From contig NZ_CP101134.1 in the NCBI RefSeq assembly GCF_024296865.1, forward strand, positions 2,914,001 through 2,978,000: DNA of 64,000 nt. Reading direction: 5' to 3'. Below the pieces are notes generated by a model. It ran no database searches. It worked only from the letters and a program-made list of their open reading frames with translations, and was not told where the DNA came from. This stretch comes from Sphingobacterium sp. LZ7M1 (GTDB lineage: Bacteria; Bacteroidota; Bacteroidia; Sphingobacteriales; Sphingobacteriaceae). Positions 42,557 to 50,440 of the stretch are shown here, one piece after another. The translations under genes and the position numbers were made by a program. The first letter of the stretch is position 1. Each line of letters opens with the position of its first letter.

Positions 42557-42691
42557 ATGTTAGAGGATAAAAATTTTAGAAACACATGGATTTGGATCAT
42601 TGTCTTGATTATTTCATTGATCGTTATATATTTCATTTGGCAATTCCTATTCTCCTCTGTTGCAGAGGTTTCAGAAGAATTTCCCAAATAA
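42557..42691 (+). CDS. Small single-TM protein, 44 aa
   Basis: MLEDKNFRNTWIWIIVLIIS opening, one hydrophobic helix (about 10-31), short acidic tail. Start chosen at ATG 42557; a longer frame from 42506 begins inside the T-run of the preceding terminator. No family recognised. Could be spurious; the clear charged-TM-charged layout is the only support. Confidence 0.35.
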   Translation: MLEDKNFRNTWIWIIVLIISLIVIYFIWQFLFSSVAEVSEEFPK

Positions 42692-42837
42692 TATTGGTGC
42701 ATTTGAAGGATGCTTGTATTTCTTAAACCATTCCCCGTCAGGAAATGAAAACTGTAGGTAGCCGTTAAACAATTCCATGGTACATTTATTTGCTTGGTCA
42801 AATTATCTTATTTACCTTGAATATAAAATATAAACCT

Positions 42838-43797
42838 ATGCAGATTCCAATTAAAAATCCTTCCCAATATCTTGGAATACTAATAGCTGCGCTATATGGT
42901 TTATTAATTAGATTTTTAGTTGAGGAAGATTCTATTATTTTTTCGAATAATGTCTATAATATTTCCTTCATTTTCATAACCCCTGCTATTATTGGAATTA
43001 TCCCAATACTATTCCTGCAGAACAACGTTTATAAAAATGATTTCAAAACATTTTTATATCCGATAATTTCGGTTTTCCTTTTTTTATTATTGGCAATCGT
43101 TACAAAATTAGAAGACCTCTTTTGCGTATTCATTATTGGCCTACCCTATTTTTTGATCACGGGCACGGTGGGATTTATTTCTGGGATCTTGTTGAAAAGA
43201 AAGGAGAAAAAGAAGAAGTTATTTACTTTGGTCTTTCTTCCTTTGTTCTTTCTCCCAATTGAAAAGTCATTTCCTGACAGAACCCAGGATTACAAAGTTT
43301 CATATAGTACAATTATCAATAAGAGTCAGGAATACATTTTCCCAAACCTTGTGGAGGTCCCTCATTTGACAGACAAAGAGTATAAGGAAGGTTTTTTTCA
43401 GTTTATCGGAATCCCTCGACCTATTGAATCTAATTTATTTCAGGAAAACGGAACCCAATATAGAATAGGACAGTTTACAGACGGCTTAGCGCTCTACGAA
43501 ACCATAGAAAAACAGGTTGAAAATCAGTTTGTCAGTTATAAAATTGATATTGAAAAATCTCAATTACGAGATAGACCTACCGATAAACATATTCTTCAGG
43601 GAAATAACTTTGAGTTTGTAAATATATATTACAACCTATCGCCTATTTCATCAGATCAAACCAAGGTTACCTTATCCTGTGACTATAAGATTACCTCTAA
43701 AATGAATTTCTATGCTAATTTTTGGGCCAAACTGGTCATCAAAGATTTTGAAACAAGATTGCTGGAAGCTATTAAGGTCAAGTTGGAAATGCAATAA
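42838..43797 (+). CDS. Membrane protein with soluble C-terminal domain, unknown
   Basis: 319 residues from ATG 42838 (MQIPIKNPSQYLGILIAALY); an in-frame ATG at 42790 adds a hydrophobic stretch with no better support. Four hydrophobic segments (about 10-28, 41-60, 72-90, 100-122) end with the basic cytosolic loop KRKEKKKK. A further segment near 128-140 then leads into a soluble domain of about 180 residues. That domain (YKVSYSTIINKSQEYIFPNL start, ending IKDFETRLLEAIKVKLEMQ) has the look of a START/SRPBCC-like fold, with hydrophobic strand pattern and a long C-terminal helix; this is inference. The gene is 12 bp before the nucleotidyltransferase gene on the same strand, suggesting an operon. 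Confidence 0.65.
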   Translation: MQIPIKNPSQYLGILIAALYGLLIRFLVEEDSIIFSNNVYNISFIFITPAIIGIIPILFLQNNVYKNDFKTFLYPIISVFLFLLLAIVTKLEDLFCVFIIGLPYFLITGTVGFISGILLKRKEKKKKLFTLVFLPLFFLPIEKSFPDRTQDYKVSYSTIINKSQEYIFPNLVEVPHLTDKEYKEGFFQFIGIPRPIESNLFQENGTQYRIGQFTDGLALYETIEKQVENQFVSYKIDIEKSQLRDRPTDKHILQGNNFEFVNIYYNLSPISSDQTKVTLSCDYKITSKMNFYANFWAKLVIKDFETRLLEAIKVKLEMQ

Positions 43798-43809
43798 AAT
43801 GCTTAATTT

Positions 43810-44685
43810 ATGGGTATGAATCTACCTCCTGAAAAACAAAAAATATTTGATGCAATCTGCGAGGATCTGGAAAAAGTGGAACATGTATCGGCTGTGGTTT
43901 TAGGCGGTTCCTATGCCACAGGAAGGGAAAATGCAGATTCTGACATCGATATTGGGATTTATTACCATGAGAACAATCCGTTTGACATCAAAGAAATTGA
44001 ATCGATTGCAAAGAAATATGCCAAGGACAATATTCCTACAGTTACCGACTTTTATGAATGGGGGCCTTGGGTGAATGGTGGTGCTTGGATACAGACTGAA
44101 GCAGGGAAGATCGATTTCCTTTACCGCAATATCAACCAGGTAAGGAGAACGATTCAGGATGCAATGGAAGGTATTTGGGAAAATCACTATGAACAGCAAC
44201 CTCCATATGGGTTTACTTCTTTGTTTTATCTGGCGGAGATTGAAGCCTGCAAGGCCGTATTCGACCCTCAAAATGTAATACAATATCTGAAATCATTGGT
44301 CAAGATATATCCTGAACCGCTAAAGAACAAAATCATCCAAGAATCCCTTTGGGCTGCAGAATTCAGCATCATCAATACTAATGGGTTCGCGAAGAGCAAT
44401 GATTACTACAATACCTTTGGTTGCTTTACCCGAACATTGAAAGCTATTGTCCAAGCCCTCTTTGCCATCAATGAAATTTATCCAATCTCAGATAAAAAAG
44501 CCTTAGAGATCTTAGAAAAAGCAGATCAGAAACCTAAGGATTTGACCAAGAAGGTAGAGTCGATCTTGAAAGCAAAAGGCTCCTTAACGGATAGCCTCAT
44601 GCAATTGAACAGCTTATTTCAGGAAGTTGTTCAACTTTCGGGAAATCAATATACTCCCCTATTTAGTTTTAAGAATGGATTATAA
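43810..44685 (+). CDS. Nucleotidyltransferase-domain protein
   Basis: 291 residues. The Pol-beta-type NTase signature GGSYATGRENADSDIDIGIY (GGS then DxD) is near residue 35-53, and an EAGKIDFLYR segment, giving the third acidic residue, is near 96-105. The C-terminal helical half resembles the DUF4037/KNTase_C-type domains. Families of this design include aminoglycoside nucleotidyltransferases and MNT-type antitoxins; the substrate cannot be told. It is probably co-transcribed with the membrane-protein gene 12 bp upstream. Confidence 0.8.
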   Translation: MGMNLPPEKQKIFDAICEDLEKVEHVSAVVLGGSYATGRENADSDIDIGIYYHENNPFDIKEIESIAKKYAKDNIPTVTDFYEWGPWVNGGAWIQTEAGKIDFLYRNINQVRRTIQDAMEGIWENHYEQQPPYGFTSLFYLAEIEACKAVFDPQNVIQYLKSLVKIYPEPLKNKIIQESLWAAEFSIINTNGFAKSNDYYNTFGCFTRTLKAIVQALFAINEIYPISDKKALEILEKADQKPKDLTKKVESILKAKGSLTDSLMQLNSLFQEVVQLSGNQYTPLFSFKNGL

Positions 44686-44754
44686 CCTAGATAAAGGCGA
44701 ATAATCTTTTAGGATTAATTTCCTTACATTACAGTATCTAAATAACTGATAACC

Positions 44755-45456
44755 ATGACAACAATCGACAAATATTTAGAGACCCATTATATACATCGAA
44801 GCAATTGGTTAAGGGCTGCTGTCTTGGGTGCCAATGATGGAATTATTTCTGTCGCCAGCTTAGCCATCGGGGTCGCAACAGCAAGTAGCAGCAGGGATCC
44901 TATTTTGCTGGCAACCGTTGCCAGTATGGTCGCTGGAGCATTGTCCATGGCAGCGGGGGAATATGTTTCGGTTTCATCGCAAACCGATATCGAAAGGGCT
45001 GATATTAAGAGAGAAGCGAAGGAACTTGCTGAAATGCCTGAGCTGGAACTTCAGATGTTGGCAAAGATCTATGAAGAACGCGGATTGAAAAAGGAAACTG
45101 CCATGCTGGTGGCCAGGGAAATGACGGAGCACGATGCTTTGGCTGCGCACATCCGCGATGAACTTGGGATAACCGATATCAATCAGGCTAATCCAATCCA
45201 AGCTGCTTTGGCTTCTGGTGCCGCTTTTACCGCAGGTGGTTTACTTCCCCTACTGGTAGTAATCTTTGCTCCCGTTGACTATATGGTATATTCCCTATAT
45301 GGATTCACCATTATTTCATTGGTCATCCTCGGAGCCGTTTCTGCAAAGACCGGCGGTGCAAAACCTTTGAAACCTATGATCAGGATCGTTATTTGGGGAA
45401 CTATCGCGATGGCTCTATCTGCATTGGTGGGATACATTTTTGGCGTGAATGTATAA
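44755..45456 (+). CDS. VIT1/CCC1-family iron/manganese transporter
   Basis: 233 residues. The opening WLRAAVLGANDGIISVASLA and the AAGEYVSVSSQTDIERADI segment are the family hallmarks. A cytosolic metal-binding helix pair (KELAEMPELELQMLAKIYEE through MTEHDALAAHIRDELGI) follows. Three more TM segments complete the fold. VIT1 transports Fe2+ or Mn2+ out of the cytosol. Single gene. Confidence 0.9.
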   Translation: MTTIDKYLETHYIHRSNWLRAAVLGANDGIISVASLAIGVATASSSRDPILLATVASMVAGALSMAAGEYVSVSSQTDIERADIKREAKELAEMPELELQMLAKIYEERGLKKETAMLVAREMTEHDALAAHIRDELGITDINQANPIQAALASGAAFTAGGLLPLLVVIFAPVDYMVYSLYGFTIISLVILGAVSAKTGGAKPLKPMIRIVIWGTIAMALSALVGYIFGVNV

Positions 45457-45700
45457 TGAAAAAACATGATTCCAAATCACGCTATTACTTAGTATGCATA
45501 TTACTTAACAGATAATCGACCATGGTAATTAAATACACGGCGCTATTAAAATTAATTTTATTATCAGGATAAAGAAATGACCTAATTGAATATAAAAAAT
45601 ATTAATTTCTAATTTCCTGCCAGCATTTGTAGCCGAATGCCTAATAATTTTTATTTTTTGGAAAATTTAGCATTTTATGATTTCCCCATTATCTATATTT
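45457..45700. other. AT-rich intergenic region upstream of the Crp/Fnr gene
   Basis: About 300 bp, no gene. Nothing recognised before the repeat at 45701. Confidence 0.4.
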
Positions 45701-45734
45701 ATTGTTTAAACATTAATATTGTTTAAATATTTAT
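45701..45734. promoter_or_regulatory. 17-bp direct repeat upstream of the Crp/Fnr gene
   Basis: ATTGTTTAAACATTAAT (45701-45717) followed by ATTGTTTAAATATTTAT (45718-45734), 22 bp before the ATG at 45756. GTTTAAAC is palindromic. Its position suggests an operator, possibly autoregulatory; inference. Confidence 0.45.
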
Positions 45735-45755
45735 ATTCACACAACTATATTTCAG

Positions 45756-46382
45756 ATGAATAACATTGAGTTTGATTTCCTCTTGGAACAGGGTTTAAGA
45801 GCAGAGTTTGAACAAGTAGGCAGCAAACTTGAATTTAATACCGGGGATATTATCGTAGAACCACATAAATATATCAAAGTCATCCCTATCCTGCTTAAAG
45901 GGACCGTCAAGGTCGTACGAGAGACAAATGAAGGGAATGAATTGATCCTTTATTATATAAAAGCAGGCCAGAGCTGTGCGGTATCCCTATCTACCTCGCT
46001 CATGAACAAACTGAGTAATATCAAGGCCATTGCAGAAGAGCAGGTGGAACTGATCGCCATTCCTTCATCAACTTCGGCGAAATGGTATGATTCGTATGCG
46101 AGCTGGCGCATGTTTGTATTGAGAACCATGGACAATCGATACGATGAAATCATCAATGCGCTGGATAGTGTAGCCTTCAAGAAAATCGATGAGCGATTGA
46201 TGGATTACCTGAAAACCAAAGCTGAGGCTGTACAAAGTAATATCCTAAATATCACCCACCAGGAGATCGCCAATGACCTTTCTACCTCAAGGGAGGTAAT
46301 TTCAAGACTGTTAAAACAGTTGGAACAAAAGGGAATTTTGAAACTTTTTAGAAATAAAGTAGAAATTTTCTCCCCAATGTGA
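45756..46382 (+). CDS. Crp/Fnr-family transcriptional regulator
   Basis: 208 residues. The N-terminal cyclic-nucleotide-binding-like beta-barrel (about 20-110) has the GTVKVVRETNEGNELILYYI ribbon and SCAVSLSTSLMN. A dimer helix and the C-terminal winged helix follow: HTH near 165-190 (ITHQEIANDLSTSREVISRL), the HTH_Crp_2 pattern, then the wing KGILKLFRNKVEI. No cysteines for an Fe-S cluster as in Fnr; the ligand is unknown. The gene overlaps a CRP-like palindrome at its stop codon and precedes a DUF2892 gene that it may control. Confidence 0.9.
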   Translation: MNNIEFDFLLEQGLRAEFEQVGSKLEFNTGDIIVEPHKYIKVIPILLKGTVKVVRETNEGNELILYYIKAGQSCAVSLSTSLMNKLSNIKAIAEEQVELIAIPSSTSAKWYDSYASWRMFVLRTMDNRYDEIINALDSVAFKKIDERLMDYLKTKAEAVQSNILNITHQEIANDLSTSREVISRLLKQLEQKGILKLFRNKVEIFSPM

Positions 46383-46393
46383 TAAAAGTCACT
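46378..46393. promoter_or_regulatory. CRP/FNR-type operator candidate
   Basis: TGTGA-TAAAAG-TCACT, matching the CRP consensus TGTGA-N6-TCACA at nine of ten positions. It spans the stop codon of the Crp/Fnr gene and lies 59 bp before the DUF2892 start. Confidence 0.5.
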
Positions 46394-46451
46394 GACAAAC
46401 TATAGGATATAAGCCATTTTTGTTTTAGTGTTCACCCTAAATCATTTACTT

Positions 46452-46667
46452 ATGAAAACAAACATGGGCCCACAAGACAAAACGATCAGGATAATCATTG
46501 CAGTCATTATTGCAGTTTTGTTCTTTACAAAAGTTATTTCCGGAACATTGGCAATTGTTCTATTGGTTGTTGCAGGGATTTTTGTACTCACCAGCTTAAT
46601 TGGATTCTGTCCATTATATAGCCTACTGGGGGTTAATACCTGCAGAAAGAAAGCAACCAACCATTAA
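46452..46667 (+). CDS. DUF2892 / YgaP-like inner-membrane protein
   Basis: 71 residues from ATG 46452 (MKTNMGPQDKTIRIIIAVII). The GxxDKxIRI motif and two TM segments ending in IGFCPLYSLLGVNTC are the DUF2892 pattern; the CPLY.LLG.NTC tail is diagnostic. In enteric YgaP the same domain anchors a rhodanese; here it stands alone. The Crp/Fnr gene directly upstream with its candidate operator suggests control by that regulator. Confidence 0.88.
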   Translation: MKTNMGPQDKTIRIIIAVIIAVLFFTKVISGTLAIVLLVVAGIFVLTSLIGFCPLYSLLGVNTCRKKATNH

Positions 46668-46703
46668 AAAGAAAATCACAATAACTATTATCTTTATACC
46701 TTA

Positions 46704-46738
46704 CCCCGCTTAAATCCCTTAAGTGGGGTTTCTTTTTT
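46704..46738 (+). terminator. Intrinsic terminator after the DUF2892 gene
   Basis: CCCCGCTTAA / TTAAGTGGGG stem (one G-U), loop ATCCC, then TTTCTTTTTT. Confidence 0.8.
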
Positions 46739-46826
46739 CCTGATATCGACAAAAGTATTTCTTTAAGAAAAGGCCAAGCTTTCTCCAAGAGAATTATTAT
46801 TTTTATAAAATATTCCACTATACCCC

Positions 46827-47186
46827 ATGATATTAATAAAACATAGCCTCAACAATCAACAAATTGCAGAAGTTCAAGCAGACGATTATATCTGGAAAAC
46901 AGTTGAAGACGGCACCGATGTAATGGGTGATGTATATTATCAGGGATTCGACAGGATGATCATTCACGAAAAGAACATACACCCGAATTTCTTTGATCTA
47001 AAAACAAAAATGGCTGGGGAAATCCTGCAGAAATTCTCTACCTATCGTGTGAGATTGATGATCGTAGGAGATTTCTCAAAATATAACAGTCAAAGTCTAA
47101 AGGAATTTATTGCTGAAAGCAACAAAGGCCGATTGGTAAATTTTGTGGAATCCGTTGACCAAGCAAGGATTAAACTTGCAGAATAA
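46827..47186 (+). CDS. DUF4180 domain protein
   Basis: 119 residues, cytosolic. The pattern DYIWKTVEDGTDVMGDVYYQGFDRMIIHEKNI, then FFDLKTKMAGEILQKFSTYRVRLMIVGDF and FIAESNKGR near the C-terminus, is that of DUF4180 (PF13788). Function unknown. Single gene; A/T-rich start. Confidence 0.85.
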   Translation: MILIKHSLNNQQIAEVQADDYIWKTVEDGTDVMGDVYYQGFDRMIIHEKNIHPNFFDLKTKMAGEILQKFSTYRVRLMIVGDFSKYNSQSLKEFIAESNKGRLVNFVESVDQARIKLAE

Positions 47187-47263
47187 TTTTGCCTTGATTT
47201 AATTTTCCGATCTGCTACAACCTATTTCATTTTGAATTACATTTGTGCATATTATTAATCCAA

Positions 47264-47674
47264 ATGAATCCGATTTTTCGTAAGATCCTTGCCGTTGTTT
47301 TGGGCATTGTAATTGGCTCCATGGTCAATATGGCCTTGGTTTCTATAAGTGGTACCGTGATCCCTCCGCCTGATGGCGTTGACGTCACTACCGCTGAAGG
47401 TTTGAAGGCAGGAATGCATCTATTCAAACCCATAAATTTCCTGTTCCCTTTCCTTGCCCACGCGCTAGGTACCTTCGTTGGTGCTTTGGTAGCAGCATGG
47501 ATTGCCCCTACCAATAAATTAACTTTTGCAATGGTTATTGCAGTATTCTTTTTCCTAGGTGGACTGGCCTCTATATTTATGTTGCCTTCTCCACTTTGGT
47601 TTACTTTCGTGGACCTAGTATTTGCATACTTCCCAATGGCTTACTTTGCAAAGAATATCATATCAAAAGATTAA
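47264..47674 (+). CDS. Four-TM inner-membrane protein, Bacteroidota type
   Basis: 136 residues from ATG 47264 (MNPIFRKILAVVLGIVIGSM). Segments near 8-28, 67-87 and two more to residue 128, with the loop GTVIPPPDGVDVTTAEGLKAGM. Similar small proteins occur in many Bacteroidota and are annotated as hypothetical membrane proteins. Function unknown. The shorter start is chosen for its A-rich leader; the upstream GTG-type frame adds nothing. Confidence 0.75.
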   Translation: MNPIFRKILAVVLGIVIGSMVNMALVSISGTVIPPPDGVDVTTAEGLKAGMHLFKPINFLFPFLAHALGTFVGALVAAWIAPTNKLTFAMVIAVFFFLGGLASIFMLPSPLWFTFVDLVFAYFPMAYFAKNIISKD

Positions 47675-47720
47675 AATATAGGCAGACCTTCCCATAATTA
47701 TTGAATTACGCTAATACTTT

Positions 47721-47880
47721 GTTAAAAGATGTTAATCTAAAACTAAAAAGACACGAAAGTATAGTTCGTCTCGTTATAATAACAAAGAAAAGCAAAAGAG
47801 TAATAAAGAGTAATTTCATAATTTAGGTTAATAATTGGTTTGGTAAAATCCTGAGCTTCCCCAGCTCAGGATTTTTTCTT
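47721..47880 (+). ncRNA. sRNA-like element, copy 3
   Basis: Opens GTTAAAAGATGTTAATC, contains AATTTCATAATTTAGGTTAA and ends in AATCCTGAGC / GCTCAGGATT, loop TTCCCCA, then TTTTTTCTT. Relative to copies 1 and 2 one stem pair changes from A-T to G-C on both sides, a compensatory change. The middle part differs, so the conserved portions are the opening block and the 3' half. Confidence 0.6.
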
Positions 47881-48006
47881 TTAACCCCATTCTTAACCTG
47901 TTAAAAAACCTTAAATCCTCTCCTTTGGCATGGTAAATGCAATAATCCTATTTGTAACATCGTTATTACAATAGATTAATTAAACATATAACAAAAAATT
48001 GAACAT

Positions 48007-48360
48007 ATGAATGAACTATTTTTTTCAGCACTGTTTATAGGAAGTTTACTTTTCGGAAACCCTGAAACCAAAGAAATTCCTTCAGAATTAAATATGAATC
48101 AAACGGAATTTGTAGAGCCTGCAGCTAAGGGCAAAATTGAACTACAAGCGGATGATTCCAATACGTATCAATATAAAGTTATTGGCGACCAAGTCAATGC
48201 TCCATTGACCATATTTGTCAATGACAAAGCTCAAGGTGAAGTCAATGTGGGTGATGTATTTGAAATCAAAAAACCTGAAAACACAAAATCTGGCGAAAAT
48301 CTAGAAGTATCCTTAAAGAATAGGGATGCTGAATATGCCAGTCATATCATAAGTTTTTAA
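48007..48360 (+). CDS. Small hypothetical protein, possibly exported, 117 aa
   Basis: MNELFFSALFIGSLLFGNPE opening is a short hydrophobic leader, perhaps a signal peptide but without a clean cleavage motif. The rest is a small beta-rich domain (KIELQADDSNTYQYKVIGDQ onward). No family recognised. It lies just after sRNA copy 3 and ends before a hairpin terminator. The coding pattern looks genuine. Confidence 0.6.
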   Translation: MNELFFSALFIGSLLFGNPETKEIPSELNMNQTEFVEPAAKGKIELQADDSNTYQYKVIGDQVNAPLTIFVNDKAQGEVNVGDVFEIKKPENTKSGENLEVSLKNRDAEYASHIISF

Positions 48361-48380
48361 TCTCAATTAAATTATAACAT

Positions 48381-48410
48381 AAACAACCTAAGGAATCCTT
48401 AGGTTGTTTT
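48381..48410 (+). terminator. Intrinsic terminator
   Basis: ACAACCTAAGGA / TCCTTAGGTTGT stem followed by TTTATT, 20 bp after the 117-aa gene. Confidence 0.8.
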
Positions 48411-48579
48411 ATTATGGACTATTCATAATTGAATTGAATCATTTCTTAACTTATGATTAGGTCCTTGTGACGGAATGGCCCCTCTGAGCACTGTCAATAA
48501 GTTAAGTTTTTTTGTATCGAGGTTCATTCGAAGCTCCTCGAAAAAAGCAAACCTTCAAAAAGAAAAACATCCATTGCTG

Positions 48580-49045
48580 TTTTGGCGAACAGTTCTTCAA
48601 TCGAAGATTGAATATGACAAAGCCTCTAGAAGGAGAACCGTACAGATTCTTCACTTATCGTTCAGAATTGGAAATGAATTAAGAAGGGATTTCCAGAAAA
48701 ATATTTCACCCACGCCGTGGGTTATATGTCAAGCGATTTGATCTTCTACAAAGATTTCACCCCTTCCAGGGGTTCCCAATTTATTCAAACAACCATTCTT
48801 CCGCAGGAAGCTCTTTAGCCTCCGGCTCATTTCCAGTGGCGGAAAAATGGATAGAATGCCGATGCCCTGTGCGATGGGATTGGCCTTGGAATGCTTTCAG
48901 TAGATCATCCCATCAATAGGGATGATTTACTGAAAGATATTCCCGACAACAAGGCATTCTATCCATGTGCGAAGGATGGTGCGAAAAGCCACCTTAAATG
49001 AGCCAAAGGTTTTTGGTTACTTTTGGGCTCCAAAAGTAACGAGAC
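48580..49045. repeat. Large multi-hairpin dispersed repeat, copy B (inverted)
   Basis: On the minus strand this matches copy A in the same order: palindrome GTTACTTTTGG / CCAAAAGTAAC (49016-49040), AAAACCTTTGG, TGGCTTTTCGCAC, a hairpin at the same place but of different sequence (48900-48932), GGCATCGGCATTCT, CATTTTTCCGCCA, GAAATGAGCCGG, ACCCACGGCGTGGGT and GAAGAATCTGTACGGTTCTCC. No gene is credible within it. The flanks 48411-48579 and 49046-49328 hold no gene either. Confidence 0.8.
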
Positions 49046-49328
49046 ATCTTCATGTTCATGAGTGGCAGAACGATTCGCTTCTGTGCTGAAGAGGTTTTCG
49101 TCGAGGAGATTGAATCAACCGAGCAATAAATACCCCTAAATCCATCGGTGAATTCTCCAGCAAAACCCTGAGGGTTTTTCACCGAAATAACTCCAGCACT
49201 CACCGAGAAAGCTTCAGAATTGACCTATTTTGCCTGTTATGGCCTGTATTTCTGCTATACCTTTGAAGTATCAAATAAGAAATAACAAGAAAAAATAAAA
49301 CAGGTATTAATCATTAAAAAAATAAGTC

Positions 49329-49772
49329 ATGAAAAATTTAGTAAAAACATTCGCAATCGCAGGTCTATTATTCGCTTCATCGTTCACAGCATTTGCAATC
49401 GATAAAGACAAAGACAAATTAAACAGCGCAGTGGTAGAAAATGTTGTTGACGCCTATATCAACACTTCAGTAAGAGGTAATGTAGACCATCTAGACAACC
49501 TATTAGGTAAGGACTTCAGTTTGAAGTACAATACTGAATACAATCAGGCACCCCTATCAAGAGCTAACTACATCAAACAGATCAAAAGCCAAAAGGGAAA
49601 CACCTACAACTGTGATAGCGACTATCAAATCGTGGAGAAAACTGGCAAATACAGCCTTGCTAAAGTAACGCTTAACTTCTCCAACTTCAAACGCATTGAT
49701 TACCTAACCATGGTGCAGGACAGTGAAGGCTGGAAAATCACTGAAGTAAATTCAGTTTTTGAAGAGAAATAA
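49329..49772 (+). CDS. Secreted lumazine-binding-like (NTF2-fold) protein
   Basis: 147 residues. Signal peptide MKNLVKTFAIAGLLFASSFT with cleavage near AFA. The mature domain, AYINTSVRGNVDHLDNLLGKDFSLKY onward and YLTMVQDSEGWKITEVNSVF at the end, is the Lumazine_bd_2 / SnoaL-like NTF2 fold (PF12893), whose last strand has the W.I..(V/I) pattern. Role unknown, periplasmic. Single gene with a terminator. Confidence 0.85.
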   Translation: MKNLVKTFAIAGLLFASSFTAFAIDKDKDKLNSAVVENVVDAYINTSVRGNVDHLDNLLGKDFSLKYNTEYNQAPLSRANYIKQIKSQKGNTYNCDSDYQIVEKTGKYSLAKVTLNFSNFKRIDYLTMVQDSEGWKITEVNSVFEEK

Positions 49773-49792
49773 TTGGATGCGACATATATACA

Positions 49793-49823
49793 AAAGGCTG
49801 CTCGGTAAAATGAGCAGCCTTTC
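49793..49823. terminator. Bidirectional terminator
   Basis: AAAGGCTGCTC / GAGCAGCCTTT, eight-base loop, between the convergent NTF2-like and DinB genes. Confidence 0.75.
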
Positions 49824-49829
49824 CTATTT

Positions 49830-50300
49830 CTATCTGTCCCAGAACATGGGAGGTTCAATTCCTAAACTCCTGAGGTAAACATAGCCTTGACCTCTATGGT
49901 GGATTTCGTTATCCACAAAATACAGAAGGTTGTCAATGATAGGCTGATTAAATTGACCAAATAGATTGTAATCTTCTGGAAATCTTTCTACTGGAATCTT
50001 ATTGTAATATTCAGTAATCAATGGGGTCTGTCTATCCCACTCTGCCAATAAGGCTTCTTTGGTATTAAATGGAACATCATGGTTGAAACCCTCTGTGGTA
50101 TTGCTATCGATCCCTTCTAGACCCGGCAACCCAATAGTCAATAATTCTTTCACCAAATCACTGAAAGGGCGCATCCCTCCTATGCTATATTCGAATAATT
50201 CCTTTTCTGGAAATTTCTCAATTGTTTTTCTCGTTAAGCCTCTATGTCCTTGCCAATGGTTCAAAAAGTTCTCTTTCGTAATAATTCCTGTAGTGCTCAT
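49830..50300 (-). CDS. DinB-family protein
   Basis: 156 residues. Four-helix DinB/DfrS type: the metal-site His residues in NHWQGHRGLT (near 14-23) and in DNEIHHRGQGYVYLRSLGIE (near 131-150; HHRGQ is the diagnostic motif). Such proteins form metal-dependent hydrolases or thiol-transferase-like enzymes; substrate unknown. Stands between two terminators. Confidence 0.9.
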   Translation of the reverse strand: MSTTGIITKENFLNHWQGHRGLTRKTIEKFPEKELFEYSIGGMRPFSDLVKELLTIGLPGLEGIDSNTTEGFNHDVPFNTKEALLAEWDRQTPLITEYYNKIPVERFPEDYNLFGQFNQPIIDNLLYFVDNEIHHRGQGYVYLRSLGIEPPMFWDR

Positions 50301-50393
50301 AATATTTTCTTTTTAAATGATTGAATAATCAAATTTAAGTGCGATGAATGACAGCCTTTTGTCAACAGAAAATTAAAAGTCCTAGCATAAAAA

Positions 50394-50421
50394 AAGCTTC
50401 CAAGGAATATCTTGGAAGCTT
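50394..50421 (-). terminator. Terminator of the M14 peptidase gene
   Basis: AAGCTTCCAAG / CTTGGAAGCTT, loop GAATAT, followed on the minus strand by T-run. About 20 bp after the M14 stop. Confidence 0.85.
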
Positions 50422-50440
50422 GATATGGTTTCGTACCATC

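Noticed and set aside
48475-48741. 88-codon plus-strand frame
   Set aside because: Lies in and beside repeat copy B and is not conserved in copies A or C.
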